DNA from: Tissierellia bacterium
Lineage (GTDB): Bacteria; Bacillota; Clostridia; Tissierellales; Peptoniphilaceae
Direction of reading: 5' to 3'
Assembly: GCA_030538075.1 (NCBI GenBank)
Contig: JAUNUQ010000001.1
Location: 78,619 to 142,618 of the forward strand
DNA: 64,000 nucleotides
Position 1 is the stretch's first letter. Each line of letters begins with the position of its first letter. A program made the translations under genes and the position numbers. The notes beneath the pieces are model-generated. The model did no database searches and was not told the origin of the DNA. It saw only the letters and a program-made list of their open reading frames with translations. Below are positions 26,327 to 34,239 of this stretch, in pieces.

Positions 26327-27105
26327 CTAGCATAGCATAAATCCAGTAGGTGCTAATGGGTAGCCCCTCTAACACCACCCAGCGTGCCGTTCGGCACTGG
26401 GCGGTTCAACTTAAATAATAATCAAGACAACTAATGAGTCCTCGCTTTGCGAGGATTTCTTTTGATATTTTGTATAGTCCAGTCGTTTTTGCTCCACATT
26501 TTCGTCAGGCTTAGGTTCTCACAGTCTTCGTTCCTATTGACTTTTAAGTTGTTCAGCCCTTCGCTCCACCCTCGTTACGGGGTTTCTACACTACTATGGC
26601 GTCAGCTGACTCCTCATCGTTCGTTGTCACTGCGGCAATACCACCGATGAGGCCTCACGGGATAAGTCTTCACTCATTCCTCGTCTACCTACCGAATCTA
26701 CACATAGAAGTTACGGTCACCTTTTGAACTTTACCGCTTTTAGCCAGCTCATCCGTTCTATGTGCCTTGGTATTCGGTTCCTGTTTGCAGGCTACGATTT
26801 CGCTATGGCTTCCTCTCGCCCACACCTCACGATATGAACCTTGCCAGTCGCTATGGGTGAACGCTTACGACTACGCCCCGAATGGACTCTCACCATTAGA
26901 GTAGGGACATGCCCGTCGTACAAGAAAAATACTCTACATCTGTGTCAGGAAAGGTATTCCTGAAGTTCGAAACAAAATTATTGCTTACATTCCTTTCAAC
27001 CCTCTCTATCTTTTCGTAAAAAGACTTAGATATCTGCGTTTTCAATGCCATTTGCTCAATGTTTAGACCCAATGACTTCCTGAATGATATTAACTCGGTA
27101 CGCAT
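26327..27105 (-). pseudogene. Small HTH (cro/excisionase-like) gene interrupted by a group II intron
   Basis: The 5' exon is 26922-27105, with ATG 27105 seven bases after GGAGG. It encodes an XRE-like helix-turn-helix: MRTELISFRKSLGLNIEQ, then KSFYEKIERVERNVSN, and FPDTDVEYFS at the splice point. The 3' exon is 26327-26340. Precise removal of 26341-26921 would join the reading frame as EYFS-FMLC-stop, giving a protein of about 66 residues. Small proteins of this type act as cro-like or excisionase-control regulators in phages and conjugative elements. It is divergent from an XRE repressor relic. Whether the gene works depends on intron splicing. Confidence 0.65.
26341..26921 (-). mobile_element. 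ORF-less group II intron (about 580 bases)
   Basis: On the minus strand it begins GTACGACGGGCATGTC, one base off the GUGYG 5' consensus. It has a long domain I (for example GGTGAGAGTCCATTCGG and AAATCGTAGCCTGC). Near the 3' end is an unmistakable domain V at about 26373-26406: a 9-pair stem ACCGCCCAG/CTGGGTGGT, a two-base CG bulge, TGCC/GGCA and tetraloop GAAC. A domain VI-like tail follows, ending near 26341. Domain IV, which normally holds the reverse transcriptase/maturase gene, is reduced to a hairpin TCCTCGC/GCGAGGA (26439-26455). No protein is encoded, so splicing would have to be self-catalysed or helped by a maturase from elsewhere. Confidence 0.85.
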
Positions 27106-27218
27106 TTCATCACCTCCAATCCATCTACACGTCATGTGTTGCTTATCTGCTACTACTCTTCTGGTGTGTTTGTCGAATGTTGTCCACACTTTGTGTCTAG
27201 TCAAATGAAATACACTAA

Positions 27219-27233
27219 TAGTATGTTATACTA
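27219..27233. promoter_or_regulatory. Palindromic operator between divergent HTH genes
   Basis: Perfect inverted repeat TAGTAT-GTT-ATACTA, followed by a related half site just upstream (ATAC-actaat-AGTAT, about 27210-27224). It overlaps a -10-like TATACT (27228-27233) for the repressor gene. The position matches the lysogeny-type switch of phages and integrative elements. Confidence 0.55.
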
Positions 27234-27254
27234 CAATAAGATGGAGATCGTGAA

Positions 27255-27569
27255 ATGGAGTTTGGCGACATATTAAAACAACTAAGAGAAGAAAAAGGGA
27301 TTACTCAAGCAGAGCTCGCTACAAGAGTAAGTTGATCACCGAGCTCTATTGAGATGTATGAACAAAATCGCAGAGATCCGGACAAGGACACATTGATGAA
27401 GATTTCTGACATATTCAATGTTTCAATAGATTACTTACTTGGAAAAACAAGCATCTGAGCTCCAATTGAAACCGTGGTAGCCTCACACAACAGCGAGGAA
27501 TGGACCGCTGAGGAGCTCATGGCGATTGAGGACTTTAAAGCATTCGTGAAATCACGGCGAGGAATGTAA
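27255..27569 (+). pseudogene. XRE family repressor with two in-frame TGA stops
   Basis: One frame of 105 codons encodes a complete phage-type repressor apart from TGA at codon 27 (27333-27335) and codon 68 (27456-27458). The N-terminal HTH reads MEFGDILKQLREEKGITQ, then ELATRVS-stop-SPSSIEMYEQNRRDP. The dimerisation end reads IFNVSIDYLLGKTSI-stop, then VVASHNSEEWTAEE and IEDFKAFVKSRRGM. Both stops could come from CGA (Arg) by C-to-T change. There are no frameshifts, so decay looks recent, or a truncated product is made. It lies in the usual place for a repressor, upstream of RhuM and an ImmA-like gene. Confidence 0.85.
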
Positions 27570-27592
27570 AGAACCTACAAGGAGGAAGAGAC

Positions 27593-28597
27593 ATGGACGA
27601 AAAAGGACAAATCCTACTATACCAAACCCAGCAGGGCGAAGTACGAGTCGAAGTCCGCTTTGAAGAGGAAACCTTCTGGATGACGCAAAAAAGTATGGCG
27701 GAACTATTCGGCGTCGAGGTTCAAACCATAAACTATCACCTTCAAGAAATCTACAGTTCCGCAGAATTAACACAAGAAGCAACGATTCGAAATTTTCGAA
27801 TAGTTCAAAAAGAAGGTCAACGAAGTGTTGCGCGTATCATCAACTTTTATAATCTAGACGCCATTATCGCCGTAGGCTACCGTGTAAATTCATACCAGGC
27901 CACCCAATTTAGAAAATGGGCCACACAAACATTAAAAGAATACATCATCAAAGGATTTGTACTAAATGATGAAATGCTGAAAAACGGAAAACCCTTCGGT
28001 AGAGACTACTTTAAAGAACTACTAGAGAGAGTCCGTTCCATTCGTGCCAGCGAACGTCGGATTTGGCAACAAATAACAGATATTTTCGCAGAAGTGTCCA
28101 TCGACTACGACAAAAACGCCGACATCACGCGACAATTCTATGCAATGGTACAAAACAAATTCCATTATGCCATCACAGGCAAAACCGCTGCTGAGATCAT
28201 CTACAGTAGTGCAGACCACACCCAAGAGAACATGGGGTTAAAAACTTGGAAAAACGCTCCAGATGGTCGAATACTAAAGTCCGATACACAAACTGCAAAA
28301 AACTATCTTGATGAAAAACAAATCAAAGCACTTGAAAGAAACGTCAGTGGATTCTTCGACTATATCGAAGATTTAGTTGAGAGAGAAAACACATTCTCCA
28401 TGGAACAATTCGCAATTAGTGTAGATGCATTTTTAGAATTTCGCCAATACAAAATCTTACCAGACAACAACAAAGGAAGCATCTCAAGCCAGCAAGCTAA
28501 AGAGAAGGCATCTTCAGAATATTCCATATTTAATAAAACACAAAAACTGACCTCAGATTTCGACAAGTTCACAAAAAAAGTTCTAAAAAAGAACTAA
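27593..28597 (+). CDS. RhuM family protein
   Basis: A 334-residue cytoplasmic protein starting at ATG 27593 behind GGAGGAAGAGAC. It shows the RhuM family pattern: ILLYQTQQGEVRVEVRFEEETFWMTQ near the start, KSMAELFGVEVQTINYHL, IINFYNLDAIIAVGYRVNS, FRKWATQTLKEYIIKGF and GRDYFKELLERVRSIRASERR. The family was first described as a Salmonella pathogenicity-island protein and is common in mobile and defence islands across bacteria. Its biochemical role is not established. The body is more AT-rich than the flanking resident genes. It is likely cargo of the decayed element. Confidence 0.9.
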   Translation: MDEKGQILLYQTQQGEVRVEVRFEEETFWMTQKSMAELFGVEVQTINYHLQEIYSSAELTQEATIRNFRIVQKEGQRSVARIINFYNLDAIIAVGYRVNSYQATQFRKWATQTLKEYIIKGFVLNDEMLKNGKPFGRDYFKELLERVRSIRASERRIWQQITDIFAEVSIDYDKNADITRQFYAMVQNKFHYAITGKTAAEIIYSSADHTQENMGLKTWKNAPDGRILKSDTQTAKNYLDEKQIKALERNVSGFFDYIEDLVERENTFSMEQFAISVDAFLEFRQYKILPDNNKGSISSQQAKEKASSEYSIFNKTQKLTSDFDKFTKKVLKKN

Positions 28598-28700
28598 TCG
28601 AACCGAATCCTAGGCAAAGCCGTGTCCAAGCTGCAAACCATAATGGAAAAACTGAAATATAGGCCTTTTTGCCGCAGGCTTATATTCTTAGCTCAAAAAA

Positions 28701-28712
28701 GAACATACGTTC
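28701..28712. promoter_or_regulatory. LexA-like palindrome upstream of the ImmA-like gene
   Basis: GAACATACGTTC matches the Firmicute LexA/DinR core GAAC-N4-GTTC and sits 16 bases before the start codon of the metallopeptidase gene. This is a sequence match only, without proof of binding. Confidence 0.4.
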
Positions 28713-28727
28713 AAACCGGGTGACTAT

Positions 28728-29171
28728 ATGTATGAAAAATTGATGAAAGAATACGAGGACAAGGTAAAGATCTATGAAATGCCCCTAGCTGGAAGCCTAA
28801 AAGGGCTCTACGTAGATGGAAATATAGCAATCAGTACCAATCTATCCTCTGCAGATAAATACACAGTACTGGCGGAGGAGATCGGCCATTACCTCCTCAG
28901 TGCAGGAGATATCATCGATCAAACGAAGATGAATAATAGAAAACAGGAGAAGCTGGCCAGAGCCTGGGCATATGAAAAGACCGTCCCAATCAGCGAGCTC
29001 ATAAAGGGATACGAAAAAAGACTACAGAGCTACGAGGAAATGGCAGAGATGCTCGGGGTGTCACTGCAATATCTAGGCGATGTACTCAACTATTACCATG
29101 GAAGATATGGCTACTGGCAAAGATTTGACGGTTGCTTAATCACTTTTAAGCCGTTACGAATCATTAAATGA
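28728..29171 (+). CDS. ImmA/IrrE-type metallopeptidase (DUF955)
   Basis: A 147-residue protein with LAEEIGHYLLSAGD (about 47-60), the phage-type variant of the zinc motif in which EExGH replaces HExxH, and a helical C-terminal region (EMAEMLGVSLQYLGDVLNYY). ImmA-like enzymes cut the XRE repressor of their own element to start excision. This fits its position two genes after a repressor relic and just behind a LexA-like palindrome. Because the repressor gene is broken, it may have no substrate left. Length is close to small phage DUF955 proteins. Confidence 0.82.
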   Translation: MYEKLMKEYEDKVKIYEMPLAGSLKGLYVDGNIAISTNLSSADKYTVLAEEIGHYLLSAGDIIDQTKMNNRKQEKLARAWAYEKTVPISELIKGYEKRLQSYEEMAEMLGVSLQYLGDVLNYYHGRYGYWQRFDGCLITFKPLRIIK

Positions 29172-29189
29172 TATAGAAGGAGGTTCAAA

Positions 29190-29413
29190 ATAGCTGGGCA
29201 TTGGGAGAAAAGAGGAGAGAACTCATATCGATTAATCTGCTATCGAGAAAACGAGAGAATGACGAAAACGATCAAAGTACTAGGCAGAACAGAAAGAGAG
29301 AGAAGGAGAAGGTAGTAGAAAAAGGACCAGTTAATTCGTCCTGGTCCTCACTTCCTTCCCAATTTCTTCCCAATTGTAAAAAGCGAATATTATGCATTTT
29401 TACAAACCTTTAA
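29190..29413 (+). pseudogene. Tyrosine-recombinase integrase remnant (N-terminal arm-binding domain)
   Basis: A perfect ribosome-binding site AAGGAGG (29177-29183) and 6-base spacer are followed by ATA instead of ATG at 29190. The frame then reads AGHWEKRGENSYRLICYREN and KTIKVLGRTERE before TAG at 29313. GHWEKRG-x-NSYRL is the typical start of the AP2-like arm-binding domain of phage integrases. No core-binding or catalytic domain (R-H-R-Y) remains. About 100 further bases in another frame (to 29413) may be what is left of the 3' end. It lies next to the 3' end of tRNA-Val, the usual position of an integrase beside its attachment site. Confidence 0.72.
29321..29348 (-). terminator. Hairpin with U-run on the minus strand beyond tRNA-Val
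   Basis: Eight-base perfect arms AGGACCAG (29323-29330) and CTGGTCCT (29341-29348), with five T after it on the minus strand. A weaker hairpin TAAACC/GGTTTA lies nearer the tRNA at about 29410-29425. Confidence 0.6.
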
Positions 29414-29441
29414 ACCATCGGGTTTATTGTAATAAAAAATA

Positions 29442-29518
<77 letters not shown>

Positions 29519-29530
29519 ACAACTTGGTTA

Positions 29531-29559
29531 ATCATAACATAGTCCGGAACGAATTTCAA
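29531..29559 (-). promoter_or_regulatory. Promoter of tRNA-Val
   Basis: On the minus strand: TTGAAA (29554-29559), 17 bases, TATGAT (29531-29536). Start would be near 29524, six bases before the tRNA. Confidence 0.8.
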
Positions 29560-29603
29560 GGGATTTTACGAGAATTTTTGTTTTATTTTTCCCTCTTCTA
29601 TTT

Positions 29604-29726
29604 TGGGCAGACAAATAGCGAGGTCTCCCTCGCCATTTGCCTGGAGTTAATTATGATGAAAAAGAATAAACAGGAGATCTTCTTGTTTGTAATTCAAATT
29701 ATAGCGGAAGTATTTCATTTTGTCAA
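29604..29726 (-). ncRNA. Candidate small RNA: consensus promoter plus long hairpin upstream of tRNA-Val
   Basis: A perfect minus-strand promoter, TTGACA (29721-29726), 17 bases, TATAAT (29698-29703), points at no annotated gene before the tRNA-Val promoter. The predicted RNA (start about 29691) contains ATCTCCT near 29675 and a long hairpin at about 29604-29643 whose core is GGCGAGG/CCTCGCT with loop GAGA. No U-run follows, so the 3' end is unclear. It may instead be an upstream promoter for the tRNA. Confidence 0.4.
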
Positions 29727-29756
29727 CGTTTTCCGAAACTTGAATTTTACCTCCTA

Positions 29757-29845
29757 TTAACATTGCTATCCTGCCACTTCTGAACTCTCTTAGCGTTTGC
29801 AAGGCTGATATCCTCTTGGAATTCTTTAAGTTTTTCGTCTGTTTG
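29757..29845 (-). other. Possible relict coding fragment
   Basis: One minus-strand frame reads QTDEKLKEFQEDISLANAKR and then VQKWQDSNVNRR-stop, which looks like the tail of a real helical protein but has no start codon. AGGAGG lies just at its stop. The source gene was not recognised; chance cannot be excluded. Confidence 0.2.
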
Positions 29846-29869
29846 TCAAAATGTATAGGGTTTCTAAAA

Positions 29870-29905
29870 GAAAAAACAGCCACTGGGTCTCTCGCCAGTG
29901 GCTGT
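29870..29905 (-). terminator. Terminator of the dehydratase activase gene
   Basis: Eleven-base perfect arms (29876-29886 and 29895-29905) followed by six T on the minus strand, five bases past the stop codon. Confidence 0.93.
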
Positions 29906-29909
29906 TACT

Positions 29910-32900
29910 CTATCTGCTCTGGTCCAAATAGAGGACCTTCGACTCTTCTTCTCTCTTCTGTTCGGAAGTCTGGACAATATTCTCCCTCGCCGTGGAGAGC
30001 ATCAGTTTGATTCGGTTGACCTGATTGACCTCGCTAGCACCTGGGTCGTAGTCAATGGGGATGATATTGGCTTGCGGATGGATCTCCCGCAGCTTCTTGA
30101 TGACCCCTTTCCCAGTGATATGATTGGGCAGGCAGCCAAAGGGCTGAATACAGACGATATTGGAGGCACCCATCTCGATGAGCTCCACCATCTCAGCTGT
30201 GAGCAGCCATCCCTCTCCATATTGGTTTCCCGTGGAGATGATGCCATCTACCATCTTCTCCAGATTCTCGATATACTCCGGAGCGTGGAATCGAGTACCT
30301 TCCAGAGCTTCTCTGATATAGACTCGGTAGTGCTCGATATACCAGACGCCGATCTGTGCGAGCCCAGCACCGAATGCCCCCTTGGATAGGAGTTTGTATT
30401 TATGCCTTGCATTTCGCAGACAATACATCAAAAAGTCCGTCAGATCGGAGACGATGACCTCCGTGTCCTCTGCTTCCAGGATCTGCTGCAGATTGTTGTT
30501 GGCCTCTGGCAGGTATTTTACGAGGATTTCCCCGACGATGCCGACCTTTGGAATATTTCGCATCTTGATTTCCAGTTTGTCGAAATCCGTGACGATGTCC
30601 TGTACATGGACCTTATACATCTTGGAGTTGGGCTTTTGGACGAATTCCTTGAGCCTTTTGATCCACTGATTCTTCAGGTGATCCGTCGAGCCCTTGATGC
30701 GCTCATATGGTCTGGTGGCATTGGACAGTCGCATCAACAAATCGCCTAATAGCACGGATAAGATGCATTTGTAGATGAGGGGATAGGTGAGATTGAAGCC
30801 CTCACTGGTCTCTATTCCCTGGGCGGAGAGTGCAATGACCGGTACCTGGGGCATATCCGCTTCATCCAATGCCTTTCGGATAAAGCCCACATAGTTGGAG
30901 GCTCGACAAGCTCCACCCGTCTGGGACATCAAAAGAGCCGTTGTGTCAGGATCGTATTTTCCAGATTGTAGGGCTTCCATAAACTGACCGACGACGGTAA
31001 TCGAGGGGTAGCAGGCGTCATTGTTCACATACTTCAGCCCCTCCTCTATGACCTTCGCATCCACCTTGGGTAAGAATTCGATCTTGTAACCTTCACTTTG
31101 AAGGGCGGATTCGATCAATTCGAAATGATCCGGTGCCATCTGCGGCGCCAATATGGTATGGGTCTTTTTCTTTGCCCTGTCAAATCGAGGGGCTACCGGT
31201 TTGATGATCGGACTTCTCAGCACGGTCTTTTTGCCTTGAATCGCCTGCATCAGCGATCGAAGGCGGATCTTGACGGCACCTAGGTTGGAGACTTCATCGA
31301 TCTTTAGAACGGTGTAGATCTTGCCGTGGGCGTGGAGGATCTCATTGACCTGATCCGTGGTGACTGCGTCGATGCCGCAGCCAAAGGAGTTCAACTGGAC
31401 CATCTCCAGATCTTCTCGTTCACCGACAAATTGAGCAGCTCGATATAGTCTAGAGTGGTACACCCATTGGTCTAACACCCTGAGCTCGTGATTGATGTCC
31501 CCTCGGTCCACTAGGGCGTCTTCTGAGATCACCGCAAAACCCAAAGAAGTGATCAGTTCGGCAATGCCGTGATTGATTTCTGGGTCAATATGATAGGGTC
31601 GTCCCGCTAGGACGATGCCCTTCGTATTGTTTTCATTCAGATATTCAAGGGCTCTTTTGCCCTCTTCAATCAAGTCTTCCCTGTACTTCTCCAGGGAATC
31701 ATAGCCCATTCGAACAGCACCTCGGATGTCCGTCTTGGAGAATCCAAAGCCGGCGAACTCCTCGTGGAGTCGATTCACTAAGCGCTTCTCATCGTCGAAG
31801 GACAAAAAGGGATTCATAAAGAGCACATCCTGATCGACCAGGGAGTCCACATTGTTTTTGATGACCTCTGGGTACCCGGCCACAACCGGACAGTTCAGAT
31901 GGTTTTGCGCCTTTTCATATTCTTTTGCCTCATAGAAGATCGAGGGGTAGAAGATGAATTTTGCACCCTTTTCCACCAGATCCTCGATATGACCATGGGC
32001 CAATTTAGCCGGGTAACATGCGGTCTCACTGGTGATGGAGGCGATTCCCTTCTCGTACATGCCCCGATCACTAATTCCCGAGAGCAGTACACTATAGCCC
32101 AAATTGGTAAAAAAGCTGTGCCAGAAGGGATAGTTTTCATATATATTCAAGACCCTGGGAATGCCCACCACACCCCGAGGAGCCAGCTCCTCTGGTATGG
32201 ACTCGTAGTCGAAGAGTCTCTTGTTCTTGTATGCGTAGAGATTTGGCAGCTCGGATTTTTCGGTCTTTATTCCGCTTCCCCGCTCACATCGATTGCCGAT
32301 GATATATCGGGATCCATCGGAGAACTTATTGACCGTCAGGGCGCAGTTATTGCTACAAAGGCCGCATCTTGCCGATCTTTGAGTATAGGAAAAATCTTCA
32401 ATTTGTTCCAGTTTGTAGAGCGTCGACTCACCCTCTGCTCGCTCTTTGGCGATCAGAGCCATGCCAAAGGCCCCCATCAATCCAGCGATGGATGGACGTA
32501 TGGGCTCGCGCCCGGAAATCTTTTCAAAGGCCCTCAGGATCCCATCTCCGTAGAAAGTACCACCTTGTACGACGATATTTTCCCCCAATTTGCTGGGATC
32601 TCGCAGCTTGATGACCTTCTGTAGGGCATTTTTAATGACGGAATAGCACAGTCCAGCTGCGATATCTCCGACCTCTGCCCCCTCCTTTTGCGCCTGCTTC
32701 ACCTTGGAGTTCATGAAGACGGTGCACCTGGAACCCAGATCTACTGGGTTTTTAGCCAATAGGGATGCCTCATGAAACTCTGTGATCCCCATTCCCAATG
32801 ACTTCGAAAAAGTCTCGATAAAGGAACCACATCCAGATGAACAGGCTTCGTTCAATTGGATGGAGTCAATGATGCCATTGGAAATATGCATGGCCTTCAT

Positions 32901-34169
32901 GTCCTGTCCGCCGATGTCCAGGATGAAATCCACATCGGGATTGAAGTGCTTGGCGGCGCGGTAATGGGCGATCGTCTCCACTTCTCCATGATCGATCTTC
33001 ATGGCGGCTTTAAGGAAGTCCTCGCCGTAGCCTGTGATCCCACTGCTCTTGATCACAGCCCTCTCTCCGAGTCGACCATAGATTTCCTTTAGGACCTCGA
33101 TCAGCAGTTCCAGGGGCTTACCTCGATTATTGGCATAGTGGGAGAAGAGGATTCGATCCTCCTCGTCGATCAAGATCACCTTTGAAGTCGTCGAACCGGC
33201 GTCCACTCCGAGATAACAGACACCCTCATAACCGTCGAGCTGTCCTTCTTCAATGGTCTCTGCCGCGTGGCGATCTCGAAAGGCCTGTAGCTCCGCCTCG
33301 TCTTCGAAGAGTCTCTCGAGCACATTTTCCGCTTCTAAAACCGGTTCGATATCCTCCTCGATCTTGTCCATTAGGGATCGGAAGGAGATCTCAGAGGATT
33401 CCAAAGAGGATAGAGCGGCTCCCATGGCCACGAAGAGCTGGGAGTTCTCTGGTATGATGAAGTGATTGGTCTGTTCGCCCAAAGTCTCAATAAATCGATC
33501 ACAAAGGCCGTCTAAGAAATGTAGGGGCCCACCGACTAAGGCGATATTTCCCTTGATCGGCCTTCCGCATGCCAGGTTGGAGATGGTTTGATTGACGACC
33601 GATTGGAATACGGAAGCGGAGATGTCCTCTTTCGAAGCCCCTTGATTGATCAGGGCCTGGATATCCGTCTTGGCAAAGACACCGCATCTGGATGCGATGG
33701 GATAGATCTTCTTGAAACGCTTGGACTGCTCATTGAGCTGAGAAGCATCCATCTCCATCAGGGACGCCATCTGATCAATGAAGGCGCCTGTGCCGCCGGC
33801 ACAGATGGAGTTCATCCGCTGCTCCACATTTCCGGACAGATAGGTGATCTTAGAATCCTCACCACCCAATTCGATGGCGACATCTGTTTCCGGTACAAAA
33901 TTTCGGATGGCCATGGTGCCCGCCACCACTTCTTGCACGAAGGGAATCCCCAAGTATTTCTCCACAAACATGCCACCGGAGCCGGTGACATGGATGGTGA
34001 TGTATTCATTTTTAAATCTCCGATAGGCATCCGTGACCATTTCACGAACCGTTGCCTTCACATCGGACCTGTGACGCTGATAATTAGAATATAGAATGTC
34101 AAAATCGGAGGATAAAACAACGAGCTTTACCGTCGTCGATCCGACATCCAAACCCACATGTAGTAGCAT
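29910..34169 (-). CDS. 2-hydroxyacyl-CoA dehydratase activase-related protein (BadF/HgdC plus HgdB-like)
   Basis: A 1,419-residue cytoplasmic protein. It contains two ASKHA ATPase domains: the first opens with GLDVGSTTVKLVVL (residue 6) and the second with LGVDAGSTTSKVILID (about 318). HgdC-like features include GGEDSKI, GGQDMKAM and CSSGCGSFIETF, whose cysteines usually hold a bridging [4Fe-4S] cluster. A Cys cluster CGLCSNNCAL (about 600) follows, then a DUF2229 region (IPRVLNIYENYPFW, about 660) and a dehydratase-subunit-like C-terminal half with GRPYHIDPEIN, NDACYPS and QPFGCLPNHI. Activases pass an ATP-driven low-potential electron to dehydratases in amino-acid fermentation. This large fused form is widespread in anaerobes and its substrate is unknown. 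Confidence 0.9.
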   Translation of the reverse strand: MLLHVGLDVGSTTVKLVVLSSDFDILYSNYQRHRSDVKATVREMVTDAYRRFKNEYITIHVTGSGGMFVEKYLGIPFVQEVVAGTMAIRNFVPETDVAIELGGEDSKITYLSGNVEQRMNSICAGGTGAFIDQMASLMEMDASQLNEQSKRFKKIYPIASRCGVFAKTDIQALINQGASKEDISASVFQSVVNQTISNLACGRPIKGNIALVGGPLHFLDGLCDRFIETLGEQTNHFIIPENSQLFVAMGAALSSLESSEISFRSLMDKIEEDIEPVLEAENVLERLFEDEAELQAFRDRHAAETIEEGQLDGYEGVCYLGVDAGSTTSKVILIDEEDRILFSHYANNRGKPLELLIEVLKEIYGRLGERAVIKSSGITGYGEDFLKAAMKIDHGEVETIAHYRAAKHFNPDVDFILDIGGQDMKAMHISNGIIDSIQLNEACSSGCGSFIETFSKSLGMGITEFHEASLLAKNPVDLGSRCTVFMNSKVKQAQKEGAEVGDIAAGLCYSVIKNALQKVIKLRDPSKLGENIVVQGGTFYGDGILRAFEKISGREPIRPSIAGLMGAFGMALIAKERAEGESTLYKLEQIEDFSYTQRSARCGLCSNNCALTVNKFSDGSRYIIGNRCERGSGIKTEKSELPNLYAYKNKRLFDYESIPEELAPRGVVGIPRVLNIYENYPFWHSFFTNLGYSVLLSGISDRGMYEKGIASITSETACYPAKLAHGHIEDLVEKGAKFIFYPSIFYEAKEYEKAQNHLNCPVVAGYPEVIKNNVDSLVDQDVLFMNPFLSFDDEKRLVNRLHEEFAGFGFSKTDIRGAVRMGYDSLEKYREDLIEEGKRALEYLNENNTKGIVLAGRPYHIDPEINHGIAELITSLGFAVISEDALVDRGDINHELRVLDQWVYHSRLYRAAQFVGEREDLEMVQLNSFGCGIDAVTTDQVNEILHAHGKIYTVLKIDEVSNLGAVKIRLRSLMQAIQGKKTVLRSPIIKPVAPRFDRAKKKTHTILAPQMAPDHFELIESALQSEGYKIEFLPKVDAKVIEEGLKYVNNDACYPSITVVGQFMEALQSGKYDPDTTALLMSQTGGACRASNYVGFIRKALDEADMPQVPVIALSAQGIETSEGFNLTYPLIYKCILSVLLGDLLMRLSNATRPYERIKGSTDHLKNQWIKRLKEFVQKPNSKMYKVHVQDIVTDFDKLEIKMRNIPKVGIVGEILVKYLPEANNNLQQILEAEDTEVIVSDLTDFLMYCLRNARHKYKLLSKGAFGAGLAQIGVWYIEHYRVYIREALEGTRFHAPEYIENLEKMVDGIISTGNQYGEGWLLTAEMVELIEMGASNIVCIQPFGCLPNHITGKGVIKKLREIHPQANIIPIDYDPGASEVNQVNRIKLMLSTARENIVQTSEQKREEESKVLYLDQSR

Positions 34170-34212
34170 TCGATAGGGACTCCTTTCAACTCCTACTTAA
34201 ATAATACACTTT

Positions 34213-34218
34213 ATTATA
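34213..34218 (-). promoter_or_regulatory. -10 element of the activase gene
   Basis: Extended -10 TGATATAAT on the minus strand (TATAAT at 34213-34218), with a TTAACA-like -35 at 19-base spacing. It gives the activase its own promoter downstream of the radical SAM gene. Confidence 0.45.
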
Positions 34219-34239
34219 TCACATAAGGATGATGTTCTG

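Noticed and set aside
26223..26340. Second attachment site (copy of the tRNA-Val 3' end) near btuD
   Set aside because: I compared this stretch with the tRNA 3' end by eye and found no repeat; the other end of the element appears lost.
26447..26650. Small plus-strand ORF of 67 codons
   Set aside because: It lies inside the group II intron on the opposite strand; no ribosome-binding site and the RNA structure explains the sequence.
27255..27569. TGA codons read as selenocysteine or tryptophan
   Set aside because: Neither position aligns with a Cys or Trp expected in XRE repressors, no SECIS-like hairpin follows, and TGA is a normal stop in many genes here.
29524..29883. Two overlapping ORFs on opposite strands (78 codons each)
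   Set aside because: They overlap the tRNA-Val promoter, the candidate small RNA and the activase terminator, with no credible start signal.
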